Below, piece after piece: positions 1-6,105 of a DNA stretch of 6,231 nucleotides (the first letter of the stretch is position 1; every line of letters starts with the position of its first letter). The stretch is taken from the NCBI GenBank assembly GCA_025924295.1, contig JAICEG010000320.1:1-6231 (forward strand), in the 5' to 3' direction. The DNA comes from Vicinamibacteria bacterium. Its GTDB lineage: Bacteria > Acidobacteriota > Vicinamibacteria > Vicinamibacterales > UBA2999. Under the pieces are notes generated by a model that saw only the letters and a program-made list of their open reading frames with translations, did not search any database and was not told where the DNA came from. The position numbers and the translations under genes were made by a program.

Positions 1-45
1 CGGGGTGAATCGACCAGACGACGACTGTTTAAAGTGGGGTCCGAG

Positions 46-69
46 TCCTCCAGAGAAGCGCAGGGAGGA
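46..69 (+). promoter_or_regulatory. Shine-Dalgarno with a facing anti-SD arm (possible RBS-sequestering hairpin)
   Basis: GGAGGA at 64-69 is a near-consensus Shine-Dalgarno sequence, seven bases before ATG at 77. The exact reverse complement TCCTCC lies at 46-51, so the two can form a 6-bp stem with a 12-base loop that would hide the ribosome site. The sequence shows the complementarity directly. Any control role is inference, and a purine-rich stretch facing a pyrimidine-rich one can arise by chance. Confidence 0.3.
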
Positions 70-76
70 AGAGCCA

Positions 77-304
77 ATGACGACCTTCGGCGGGAAGTAT
101 ACACACTCTGGTTACCCCGGTTTGGGGATCGTTCGGCAGCGTGTGTCAGGGTGCGGCGCAGGGTGGTCTGCCGAGGCTCGGGCGCAAAACGGCTGGCTTC
201 AAGCGTGTTACACGACGCTCGAGTGTCAGGATGGGCAAAATTCGCCGTTCTTCGCCTCTGCCGCAGCCCAGAGAATCCTTGACAGGAATAATCTCTCCGC
301 GTAG
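77..304 (+). CDS. Possible small ORF in the leader of the cytochrome gene, 75 aa, unknown
   Basis: I do not recognise this product. The case for it is positional. ATG at 77 follows a strong Shine-Dalgarno (GGAGGA, 64-69) at ideal spacing, and the frame stays open to TAG at 302-304, only four bases before the GTG of the cytochrome gene, which has no ribosome site of its own. The frame is also open upstream to an ATG at 5, but that start has no visible ribosome site. The predicted protein has no signal peptide, membrane segment or repeat. It has three Cys and several Trp, Gly and Ala residues. By hand, about two thirds of its third codon positions are G or C, so codon bias gives only weak support for coding. 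It could be a leader peptide that couples translation into the next gene, a real small protein, or a chance ORF in a 5' leader. I see no other gene in 1-308. Confidence 0.3.
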   Translation: MTTFGGKYTHSGYPGLGIVRQRVSGCGAGWSAEARAQNGWLQACYTTLECQDGQNSPFFASAAAQRILDRNNLSA

Positions 305-307
305 ATA
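279..307 (+). promoter_or_regulatory. Weak candidate sigma-70-type promoter
   Basis: A perfect TTGACA hexamer at 279-284 is followed, after 17 bases, by TAGATA at 302-307, a poor -10 match (3 of 6). Transcription would begin near 314-315, which is at the second possible GTG start (315) of the cytochrome gene and would give a leaderless message. The -35 match is clear. The -10 assignment is weak, and acidobacterial promoters are poorly characterised. Confidence 0.2.
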
Positions 308-308
308 A

Positions 309-2822
309 GTGTTTGTGACTTCGAGACTTCTTATTACCGCGTGTGTCGCTCTCTTTTCGGTGGCCTTGATATCCGGTCAGTCCGGTGGAACTTCGCCGTC
401 ACCTGCCCCTCGAACGACGGCTCCGGCGTCACAGCCGCAGCCGACTGCCAAGCCTGCTTCCGGAGCGCAGGCGTCTACGGCGAAACCGGCCGCAGCCGCC
501 ACGCCTCACGACCCGACCAAGGCGCGTGCGCTCGTGGATCAGTACTGTGTCACCTGTCACAACGGTCGTCTGAAGACAGGCGGTCTGGTTCTCGAGAAGG
601 ATCAGCTGGACTTCGCGAAGCTGACGGCCCATCCCGAGATCGCAGAGAAGGTGATCCGGAAGGTTCGCGCGGGGCTCATGCCTCCCACCAATTCACGTCG
701 GCCGGATGCGGCGACGCTGGATTCGTTGCTCGATTGGATGGAAGGCCAGCTCGACTCGACGGCGGAGCAGCATCTCCCGGCGCCGGGACTGCATCGCCTC
801 AATCGGACAGAGTATGCGAACGCGATTCGCGATCTTCTCTCGCTCGAAGTCGACGCGACCAAATTCCTGCCCTCCGACGACTCGACTCGCGGGTTCGACA
901 ATATTGCCGGCGCCCTGACCATGTCGCCCGCGCTGATGGAGGCGTATCTGTCGGCAGCTGGAAAGATCAGCCGCCTGGCGATCGGCACGGTTGGTGACCC
1001 GCGGCAGGAAGTGTTCGACGTTCCCGCCGACACCGCGCAGAACCATCACATCGAAGGGTTGCCGTTCGGCACTCGCGGCGGGATGTTGATCAAGCACCAG
1101 TTCCCGGCGGATGGTCTCTATTCGTTCAAGGTGAAGGGCGTCACCGGCTATTTCCAGGCCGTCCTCGGTCAGATCCCCGGCGAGAAGCTCGAAGTCACAG
1201 TCGATGGCGAGCCGGTCTACCTGTTCGACTGGGACAAGGAAATCAAGAGCACGACCGGCAACGGGAAGTCGACGCCCCGCGTTCCGATCAAGGCCGGGCT
1301 GCACACCGTCGGTGTCACGTTCATCGCGACCAACGACGTGCCCGGCAGCGAACTGAACCGGCCCTTCCAGCGAACGATGAACACGCCGGGCGAGATTCCG
1401 GGATTCCAGTTCTATCCGCACGTCGGGCAAGTCACCATTGAAGGTCCGTTCGAGGCCACGGCCCCCACCGACACGGCGAGCCGCCGCAAGATCTTCGTCT
1501 GCACGCCGAAGACGCCGCGCGAAGAACCGGCTTGTGCACGGAGGATCGTATCCACGCTCGCGAAACACGCCTTCCGTCGTCCGGCGACGGCCGCGGACGT
1601 GAACTCGCTGATGGAGTTCTATCAGGATGGCCGGCAGGAAGGTGGTTCGTTCGACGCCGGCGTCGAGGCTGCGTTGCAGCGGATTCTCGCCGATCCCGAG
1701 TTCATCTACCGCGGCGAACGGGAACCCGCAAACCTCGCGGTGGGCAGGAGCTATCGCCTCAGCGATCTCGAGCTCGCGTCGCGCCTGTCGTTCTTCCTGT
1801 GGAGCAGCATCCCGGACGATCAGTTGATCGACATCGCCGCGCAGGGGAAGCTGAAAGATCCCGTGGTGCTTGAGCAGCAGGTGCGACGCATGCTGCGCGA
1901 CCCGCGCTCGCAGGCGCTGGTCTCGAACTTCACCGGTCAGTGGCTCGGAGTTCGCTCTCTGAAGACGAGTGAGCCGGTCGTTAACATCTTCCCGGACTTC
2001 GACGACAACCTGCGCGCTGCCTATCAGCGCGAGATCGAGTTGTTCTTCGCCAGCATCGTGCAGGACGATCGGAGCGTCGTCGATCTGCTGACGGCCAACG
2101 ACACGTTCGTCAACGAGCGCCTGGCCAAGCACTACGGCATCCCGAACATCTACGGCCCGCAGTTCCGCCGGGTCACGCTTCCAGCTGAGCTCGACATGCG
2201 GCGCGGGCTGCTCGGCAAGGGCGCGCTGATGACGGTCACGTCGGCGGCCGCGCGCACGGCGCCGGTGACTCGCGGCAAGTGGTTCCTGGTGACGTTCCTC
2301 GGCGTCGAGCCGCCGTCGCCGCCGCCGGATGTGCCTGCCTTCAAGGAGGTGCCGACCGACACGGCAGGGAACACCAAAGTACCGACGATGAAGCAGCAAC
2401 TCGAGATGCATCGCATCAGCCCGACCTGTGCGTCGTGTCACCAGATCTTCGAGCCGATGGGCATCGCGCTCGAGAACTTCGACGCGGTCGGCGCGTGGCG
2501 AACGCTCGACGAGGGCGTGCCGGTCGATGCGACAGGTATCCTGCCTGATGGCACCAAGGTCGACGGTGTCATCACGCTGCGCGCGGCGCTGCTGCGCTAC
2601 TCCGATCAGTTCGTTCGCGTCGTGACCGAGAAGCTGATGACGTATTCTCTCGGCCGTGGCGTCGAGTATCAGGACATGCCGATGGTGCGGGCGATCGCTC
2701 GCGACGCGGCGGCCAACAAGTACCGGTTCTCGTCGCTGGTCATGGGAATCGTGAAGAGCGATGCGTTCCTGATGAATCAGAAGGCGGTCACTGCTGCCGC
2801 GGGGCAGCACGCTGCGCGGTAG
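309..2822 (+). CDS. Exported diheme c-type cytochrome-like multidomain protein (PSD3-PSD5-PSD4-PSCyt3-PSD2; DUF1592 family)
   Basis: This 837-aa protein has a Sec signal peptide (about 1-23), then a disordered Ala/Pro/Ser/Thr-rich linker (about 24-68). A small cytochrome c-like domain follows, with C80-V-T-C83-H84 and a possible axial Met in GLMPP (M124). Next are a PSD3/DUF1587 region (about 161-225, LHRLNRTEYANAIRDLL), a beta-rich stretch (about 234-380), PSD5/DUF1595 (about 392-468, with C398 and C409), PSD4/DUF1592 (about 482-615, LSDLELASRLSFFLWSSIPDD) and PSCyt3/DUF1588 (about 619-743). The last holds a second heme site, C707-A-S-C710-H711, followed by EPMGIALENFDAVGAW. PSD2/DUF1585 ends the protein (about 749-823). 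The two CxxCH motifs imply covalent heme attachment after export, so a redox or electron-transfer role is likely; the substrate is unknown. An in-frame TAA at 306-308 abuts the GTG at 309, so the start can only be GTG 309 or GTG 315 if the signal peptide is kept. Neither has a clear Shine-Dalgarno. Length and domain order look complete, with no frameshift. Confidence 0.93.
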   Translation: MFVTSRLLITACVALFSVALISGQSGGTSPSPAPRTTAPASQPQPTAKPASGAQASTAKPAAAATPHDPTKARALVDQYCVTCHNGRLKTGGLVLEKDQLDFAKLTAHPEIAEKVIRKVRAGLMPPTNSRRPDAATLDSLLDWMEGQLDSTAEQHLPAPGLHRLNRTEYANAIRDLLSLEVDATKFLPSDDSTRGFDNIAGALTMSPALMEAYLSAAGKISRLAIGTVGDPRQEVFDVPADTAQNHHIEGLPFGTRGGMLIKHQFPADGLYSFKVKGVTGYFQAVLGQIPGEKLEVTVDGEPVYLFDWDKEIKSTTGNGKSTPRVPIKAGLHTVGVTFIATNDVPGSELNRPFQRTMNTPGEIPGFQFYPHVGQVTIEGPFEATAPTDTASRRKIFVCTPKTPREEPACARRIVSTLAKHAFRRPATAADVNSLMEFYQDGRQEGGSFDAGVEAALQRILADPEFIYRGEREPANLAVGRSYRLSDLELASRLSFFLWSSIPDDQLIDIAAQGKLKDPVVLEQQVRRMLRDPRSQALVSNFTGQWLGVRSLKTSEPVVNIFPDFDDNLRAAYQREIELFFASIVQDDRSVVDLLTANDTFVNERLAKHYGIPNIYGPQFRRVTLPAELDMRRGLLGKGALMTVTSAAARTAPVTRGKWFLVTFLGVEPPSPPPDVPAFKEVPTDTAGNTKVPTMKQQLEMHRISPTCASCHQIFEPMGIALENFDAVGAWRTLDEGVPVDATGILPDGTKVDGVITLRAALLRYSDQFVRVVTEKLMTYSLGRGVEYQDMPMVRAIARDAAANKYRFSSLVMGIVKSDAFLMNQKAVTAAAGQHAAR

Positions 2823-2830
2823 CATGTAGT

Positions 2831-2878
2831 GTCCGGCTTCTTGACCACCGTGGGCTTGGCAAAGGTGGTTAGCCGGAC
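2831..2878. repeat. Interrupted palindrome (REP/MITE-like or RNA hairpin) between the cytochrome and HXXSHH genes
   Basis: The outer arms GTCCGGCT (2831-2838) and AGCCGGAC (2871-2878) are perfectly complementary. The inner arms ACCACC (2844-2849) and GGTGGT (2864-2869) also pair, giving 14 base pairs with an asymmetric internal bulge and a 14-base apical loop. TGTAG occurs on both sides (2825-2829 and 2888-2892). There is no T-tract after the stem, so it is not a standard intrinsic terminator. It could be an mRNA processing or stability element that sets the cytochrome:HXXSHH ratio, an operator, or a dispersed palindromic repeat or IS-end remnant. The remaining intergenic bases up to 2920 hold only a weak ribosome site. 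Confidence 0.6.
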
Positions 2879-2905
2879 TGGATAGGCTGTAGCGGACTAA
2901 TTATC

Positions 2906-2909
2906 GAGG
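2906..2909 (+). promoter_or_regulatory. Weak ribosome-binding site of the HXXSHH gene
   Basis: GAGG lies 11 bases before ATG 2921, which is longer than the usual spacing. It is the only purine-rich Shine-Dalgarno-like tetramer between the palindrome and the start. The start itself is well supported by the Tat signal that follows it. Confidence 0.35.
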
Positions 2910-2920
2910 CCCGACATCAT

Positions 2921-4270
2921 ATGTTTCTGACCAAGAAGCACATCTCCCGACGAACGGTTCTCCGTGGCGCTGGCGCAGTCCTGTCGCTGCCATTTCTCGA
3001 TGCAATGGTGCCGGCCGCGACGGCCCTCGCGCAGACAGCCGCAACCCCGAAGCCGCGCTTCGTGGGCTGCTTCGTTCCGCACGGGGCAGCGCCGGGCTAC
3101 TGGGTTCCGACCGCAGAGGGCCCGCTGGTCGGTGAGCTTCCCTTTATCTGGACCCCGCTCGAACCCTTCCGCGACAAGACCGTGATCCTGAGCGGGCTGC
3201 ATTCGCGGTCGGCCGAGCCGCCTCCGGGCGTCACCGGCGCCGATCACTGGGTTGCGGCCGCGTTCCTGTGCGCGAACAAGCCGAAGAAGACCGCCGGCGC
3301 CGACGTCTACTGTGGCACCACGATCGACCAGCTCATCGCGCAGAAGATCGGCCAGGAAAATCTGATGCCCTCGATGCAACTGGCGGTCGAAGACCCCGGG
3401 GCGAATTCGAGCAATTGCGGTGAGGGTTACAGCTGCACGTATACGAACACGATCTCGTGGGCGTCGCCGACGTCGCCGCTGCCGATGGAGCTCAATCCCC
3501 AGGTCGTGTTCGAGCGCATGTTCGGCGACGGCAGCACCGCGGAACTCCGCAGCTCCCGGCGGAAGCGGGACCAGAGCATCCTCGACTCGCTGACCGGCAG
3601 CCTCGCGCGTCTGCGCCGGGACGTGAGCGCATCGGATCGCCAGCGCCTCGATGAATACGCGCAGAACGTGAACGAGATCGAGCGCCGCCTGCAGATCGCG
3701 ATGAAGGCATCAGCCGTCGCGCCGGAGAACATCGAAGTGCCGGTCGGCGTGCCGCAGACGTTCGACGAGCACATCAAGCTGCAGTTCGATCTGCTCGCGC
3801 TCGCGTTCGAGGCCGACATCACTCGGGTCGGCAGTCTGCTGTTCGCTCGCGACCTGACGGGCCGCACGTACCCCGAAAGCGAAGCGCCGACGGCAGGGTT
3901 CCACGGCGTGTCGCATCACGGCGAGGATCCGCGGCGCATCGCGGAGCTCTCGAAGATCAACGTCTATCACGTGAAGATGATTGCGCACCTGGCCGACCGC
4001 CTCGCCAAGACGCAGGACGGCGACGGGACGCTGCTCGATCACTCGCTGATTCTCTACGGCAGCAACATGGGGAACTCGAATCAGCACGTGCACTACGACG
4101 TGCCGCACGTCCTGGTCGGCGGCCTCAACGGGAAGCTGAAGGGCGGCCGCCACCTCGCGTACCCGTCCAAGCAGATACCGACCGGTAATCTGCTGCTCAG
4201 CGTTCTCGAGAAGTACGGCATCGAACAGGACAGCATTGGCGACAGCACGGGTCGTCTGGAGGCGCTGTGA
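2921..4270 (+). CDS. Tat-exported HXXSHH-motif protein (DUF1552 family)
   Basis: This 449-aa protein belongs to the family named after its His motif, seen here as H328-G-V-S-H332-H333 (bases 3902-3919). It opens with a twin-arginine signal: S9-R10-R11-T-V-L, a hydrophobic stretch, and an Ala-Leu-Ala site at 35-37, so it is probably exported already folded, as many cofactor-bearing enzymes are. Other family-like features are VPHG near 54, the GADHW segment (D108, H109), a C166-x5-C172 pair in a Ser/Gly-rich loop, a charged helical stretch (about 210-262) and a C-terminal segment LLDHSLILYGSNMGNSN followed by H389, H391 and H396. That last segment recalls the alkaline phosphatase-like fold of DUF1501 proteins; this link is an inference from motif resemblance. 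The His-rich motifs suggest metal binding, but no reaction is established. The length fits the family. The gene ends in TGA that overlaps the ankyrin gene start, and it lies 98 bases after the cytochrome gene. Confidence 0.92.
   Translation: MFLTKKHISRRTVLRGAGAVLSLPFLDAMVPAATALAQTAATPKPRFVGCFVPHGAAPGYWVPTAEGPLVGELPFIWTPLEPFRDKTVILSGLHSRSAEPPPGVTGADHWVAAAFLCANKPKKTAGADVYCGTTIDQLIAQKIGQENLMPSMQLAVEDPGANSSNCGEGYSCTYTNTISWASPTSPLPMELNPQVVFERMFGDGSTAELRSSRRKRDQSILDSLTGSLARLRRDVSASDRQRLDEYAQNVNEIERRLQIAMKASAVAPENIEVPVGVPQTFDEHIKLQFDLLALAFEADITRVGSLLFARDLTGRTYPESEAPTAGFHGVSHHGEDPRRIAELSKINVYHVKMIAHLADRLAKTQDGDGTLLDHSLILYGSNMGNSNQHVHYDVPHVLVGGLNGKLKGGRHLAYPSKQIPTGNLLLSVLEKYGIEQDSIGDSTGRLEAL
4258..4270 (+). 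promoter_or_regulatory. Ribosome site and 4-base start/stop overlap coupling the HXXSHH and ankyrin genes
   Basis: GGAGG at 4258-4262 lies inside the last codons of the HXXSHH gene, four bases before GTG 4267. That GTG shares GTGA (4267-4270) with the TGA stop. This arrangement normally means that the ribosome finishing the first gene restarts on the second, so the two proteins are made together. It also fixes the ankyrin start, which yields a proper signal peptide with Arg at positions 2, 5 and 6. Confidence 0.8.
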
Positions 4271-6102
4271 GAACCACACGAAGACAAGATGGCTTCGTGG
4301 TCATCGTGGCCGCAGTCCTCGTGGGCTTCGTGGCCATCTCTGAGGCCGCAGCGAAAAGCGATGTGGCTGATGCGGCCGCGCGCGGCGACAAGGTCGCGGT
4401 GCAATCGCTCATCGCGAAGAAGGCGGACGTCAACGCGCCCCAGGCCGATGGTGCCACGGCGCTCCATTGGGCGGTGTTCAAGGGCGACAAGGAGCTGGTT
4501 GATGCGCTGATTCGGGCGGGTGCCAATCCCAAGGCTGCCAATCGTGCCGGCTCGACACCGCTGTGGCTGGCCTGCGTGAACGGCGATGCAGCAATCATCA
4601 AGACGCTGCTCGTGGCCGGTGCCGATCCGAATGAGAAACTCCCGCTCGGACGTACGCCGCTGATGACGGCGTCACGCACCGGTAACGTCGAAGCGATGAA
4701 GGTCCTCGTCGAAGCTGGTGCCGAGGTCAATGCGAAGGAGACGTTGCGCGGGACGACGGCGCTGATGTGGGCGGCTGATGAAGGGCATGCTCCCGCGGTC
4801 AAGTTCCTGATCGAAAGCGGCGCGAACATCGCGGCGCAATCGAACCCCGCGCAGCGCGGTCGTGGGCCGGCGCTCGGTAAAGCCAACGATCCGAGGAAGG
4901 CCGTCGCCGCTCAGGGTGCAGCGCTCGCGGCAGGAAACGCACTCGACCTGCGCCAGATTCGTGAGACCGCAGGAGACGAACGAACGGGCGCTGATGCTGC
5001 CGGCGGGCGCGCTGGTGGTGCCGCTGCAACCGGCCGTGCTGGTGGAGCAGGGCGAGGCCGGACACCGACAGGTGCGGCAGGCGATGATCAGCTCGACGAC
5101 GCCGCGGCCGCGGCAGTCGGATTCGCACGCAGGACGCCTGCGCCGAACGACGGTGGTGCGTTGACGCCGCTGGTCTACGCGGCGCGTGCAAACAATCTCG
5201 AGACGGTGAAAGTCCTGCTGGCCGCCGGAGCAGACGTCAATCAGACCACTGGCTACGGCTGGAGTCCGCTGCTGGTCGCCACGCAGAACCGCTACTACAA
5301 GCTCGGCGCATATCTGCTGGACAACGGTGCGAATCCCAATCTTCCCCACAAGGGTGGATGGACGCCGCTGTATCTGGCGACCGACAACCGCAACATCGAA
5401 AACGGCGACTATCCTGTGCGCCGGGGTGACATGGATCACCTCGATTACATCAAGCTTCTGCTCGACAAAGGCGCCGACGTCAATGCTCGCGTAAAGGACA
5501 GTACAGAGACTCGAACGGTCTTCACCAACCAGTGGCTCGACGAGAACGGCGCCACCGCGTTTCTGCGTGCCTCGCAGTCGGGGGACATCGAGTTGATGAA
5601 GCTCCTGATCGCGCGCGGCGCGGATCCGAAGATCAACACGGCGCTGGGTGTGACGCCGTTGCAGGTGGCGGCCGGCATCGGCTGGGTGGAAGGCATCACC
5701 TATGAGTGGTCACCGAAGGCGACCTTCGAGACGGTGAAGATGCTGATCGAGCTGGGTGTCGACGTGAACGCGCAGGCCGACACCGGTCGCACCGCGTTGC
5801 ACGGCGCGGCTCACAAGGGGCGCACGGACGTGATTCAGATCCTGGTCGACAACGGCGCCAAGCTCGATACGCGCGACTACGGCAACACCGACAACCGGGG
5901 CGGCAAGCTGGCGGTCCACACGTGGCAGGCGGTCGATTACGCCGATGGTCTCGTGCGTGTGGGAGTGCAGTCGGCGATTGGGCACCCGGAGGCAGGGGCG
6001 CTGCTGCGCAAGCTCATGACGGACGCCGGTCTCCAGGCACCACCGCTGGGCCGCACACTCGAGTCGATCTGCATCACGGAGGCCTGCGACACGGGCCAGT
6101 AG
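4267..6102 (+). CDS. Exported ankyrin-repeat protein, about 11 repeats in two blocks
   Basis: The 611-aa product starts with a Sec signal peptide (basic residues 2-6, hydrophobic 10-24, cleavage probably near the Ala run 27-29). Five ankyrin repeats follow (about 31-193), with hallmarks such as DGATALHWAVFKGDKELVDAL, AGSTPLWLA and GADPNEK. A Gly/Ala/Arg-rich linker (about 194-296) separates these from a second block of about six repeats (297-537), for example GALTPLVYAARANNLETVKVLL and TGRTALHGAAHKGRTDVIQIL. Two repeats in the second block carry insertions (about 374-391 and 472-486). A degenerate last repeat (about 546-586) and a short tail with C602-x4-C607 close the protein. Ankyrin repeats bind proteins, so a periplasmic scaffold or partner for the two upstream products is the natural inference. 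No catalytic domain is visible. The frame is continuous through the linker. Translation is coupled to the HXXSHH gene. Confidence 0.93.
   Translation: MRTTRRQDGFVVIVAAVLVGFVAISEAAAKSDVADAAARGDKVAVQSLIAKKADVNAPQADGATALHWAVFKGDKELVDALIRAGANPKAANRAGSTPLWLACVNGDAAIIKTLLVAGADPNEKLPLGRTPLMTASRTGNVEAMKVLVEAGAEVNAKETLRGTTALMWAADEGHAPAVKFLIESGANIAAQSNPAQRGRGPALGKANDPRKAVAAQGAALAAGNALDLRQIRETAGDERTGADAAGGRAGGAAATGRAGGAGRGRTPTGAAGDDQLDDAAAAAVGFARRTPAPNDGGALTPLVYAARANNLETVKVLLAAGADVNQTTGYGWSPLLVATQNRYYKLGAYLLDNGANPNLPHKGGWTPLYLATDNRNIENGDYPVRRGDMDHLDYIKLLLDKGADVNARVKDSTETRTVFTNQWLDENGATAFLRASQSGDIELMKLLIARGADPKINTALGVTPLQVAAGIGWVEGITYEWSPKATFETVKMLIELGVDVNAQADTGRTALHGAAHKGRTDVIQILVDNGAKLDTRDYGNTDNRGGKLAVHTWQAVDYADGLVRVGVQSAIGHPEAGALLRKLMTDAGLQAPPLGRTLESICITEACDTGQ
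4846..5154 (+). other. Low-complexity Gly/Ala/Arg-rich linker inside the ankyrin protein
   Basis: Residues 194-296 do not fit the ankyrin pattern and interrupt the array between repeats five and six. The second half is dominated by Gly, Ala and Arg. It contains an internal near-repeat (GRAGGA twice, encoded around 5005-5022 and 5032-5049), a sign of slippage or local duplication. It ends in an Asp/Ala stretch (about 273-283). The linker probably gives flexibility between the two ankyrin blocks. Confidence 0.7.
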
Positions 6103-6105
6103 ATC

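Noticed and set aside
115..127. CCCC/GGGG mini-hairpin in the leader
   Set aside because: Four pairs with a five-base loop and no T-run are too weak to call a terminator.
204..214. Eleven-base palindrome CGTGTTACACG in the leader, a possible operator
   Set aside because: Five pairs about a central base are expected by chance at appreciable frequency in 300 bases, and it matches no operator I can name.
143..230. Direct repeat GTGTCAGG (143-150 and 223-230)
   Set aside because: It is only eight bases long with no further copies or regular spacing, so chance is a sufficient explanation.
309..350. Possible lipoprotein signal in the cytochrome (Ile-Thr-Ala-Cys12)
   Set aside because: The Cys sits too early, in the middle of the hydrophobic region, with only 11 residues before it. 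An ordinary Sec signal cleaved after about residue 23 fits better.
693..2825. A 710-codon open frame on the minus strand opposite the cytochrome gene
   Set aside because: Its product is rich in Arg, His and Asp with no recognisable domain, and it mirrors the + strand gene whose domains are clear. Long antisense frames are common in GC-rich genes with strong third-position bias.
4862..5164. Open + frame in a second register through the ankyrin linker, suggesting a frameshift
   Set aside because: The ankyrin frame stays open and joins good repeats on both sides, and the alternative frame does not produce ankyrin-like sequence. A low-complexity linker explains the region better.
4197..5439. Overlapping minus-strand open frames (4197-4886 and 4672-5439) opposite the ankyrin gene
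   Set aside because: The + strand frame shows continuous ankyrin repeats. The antisense products are low-complexity, with no domain or ribosome site supporting them.
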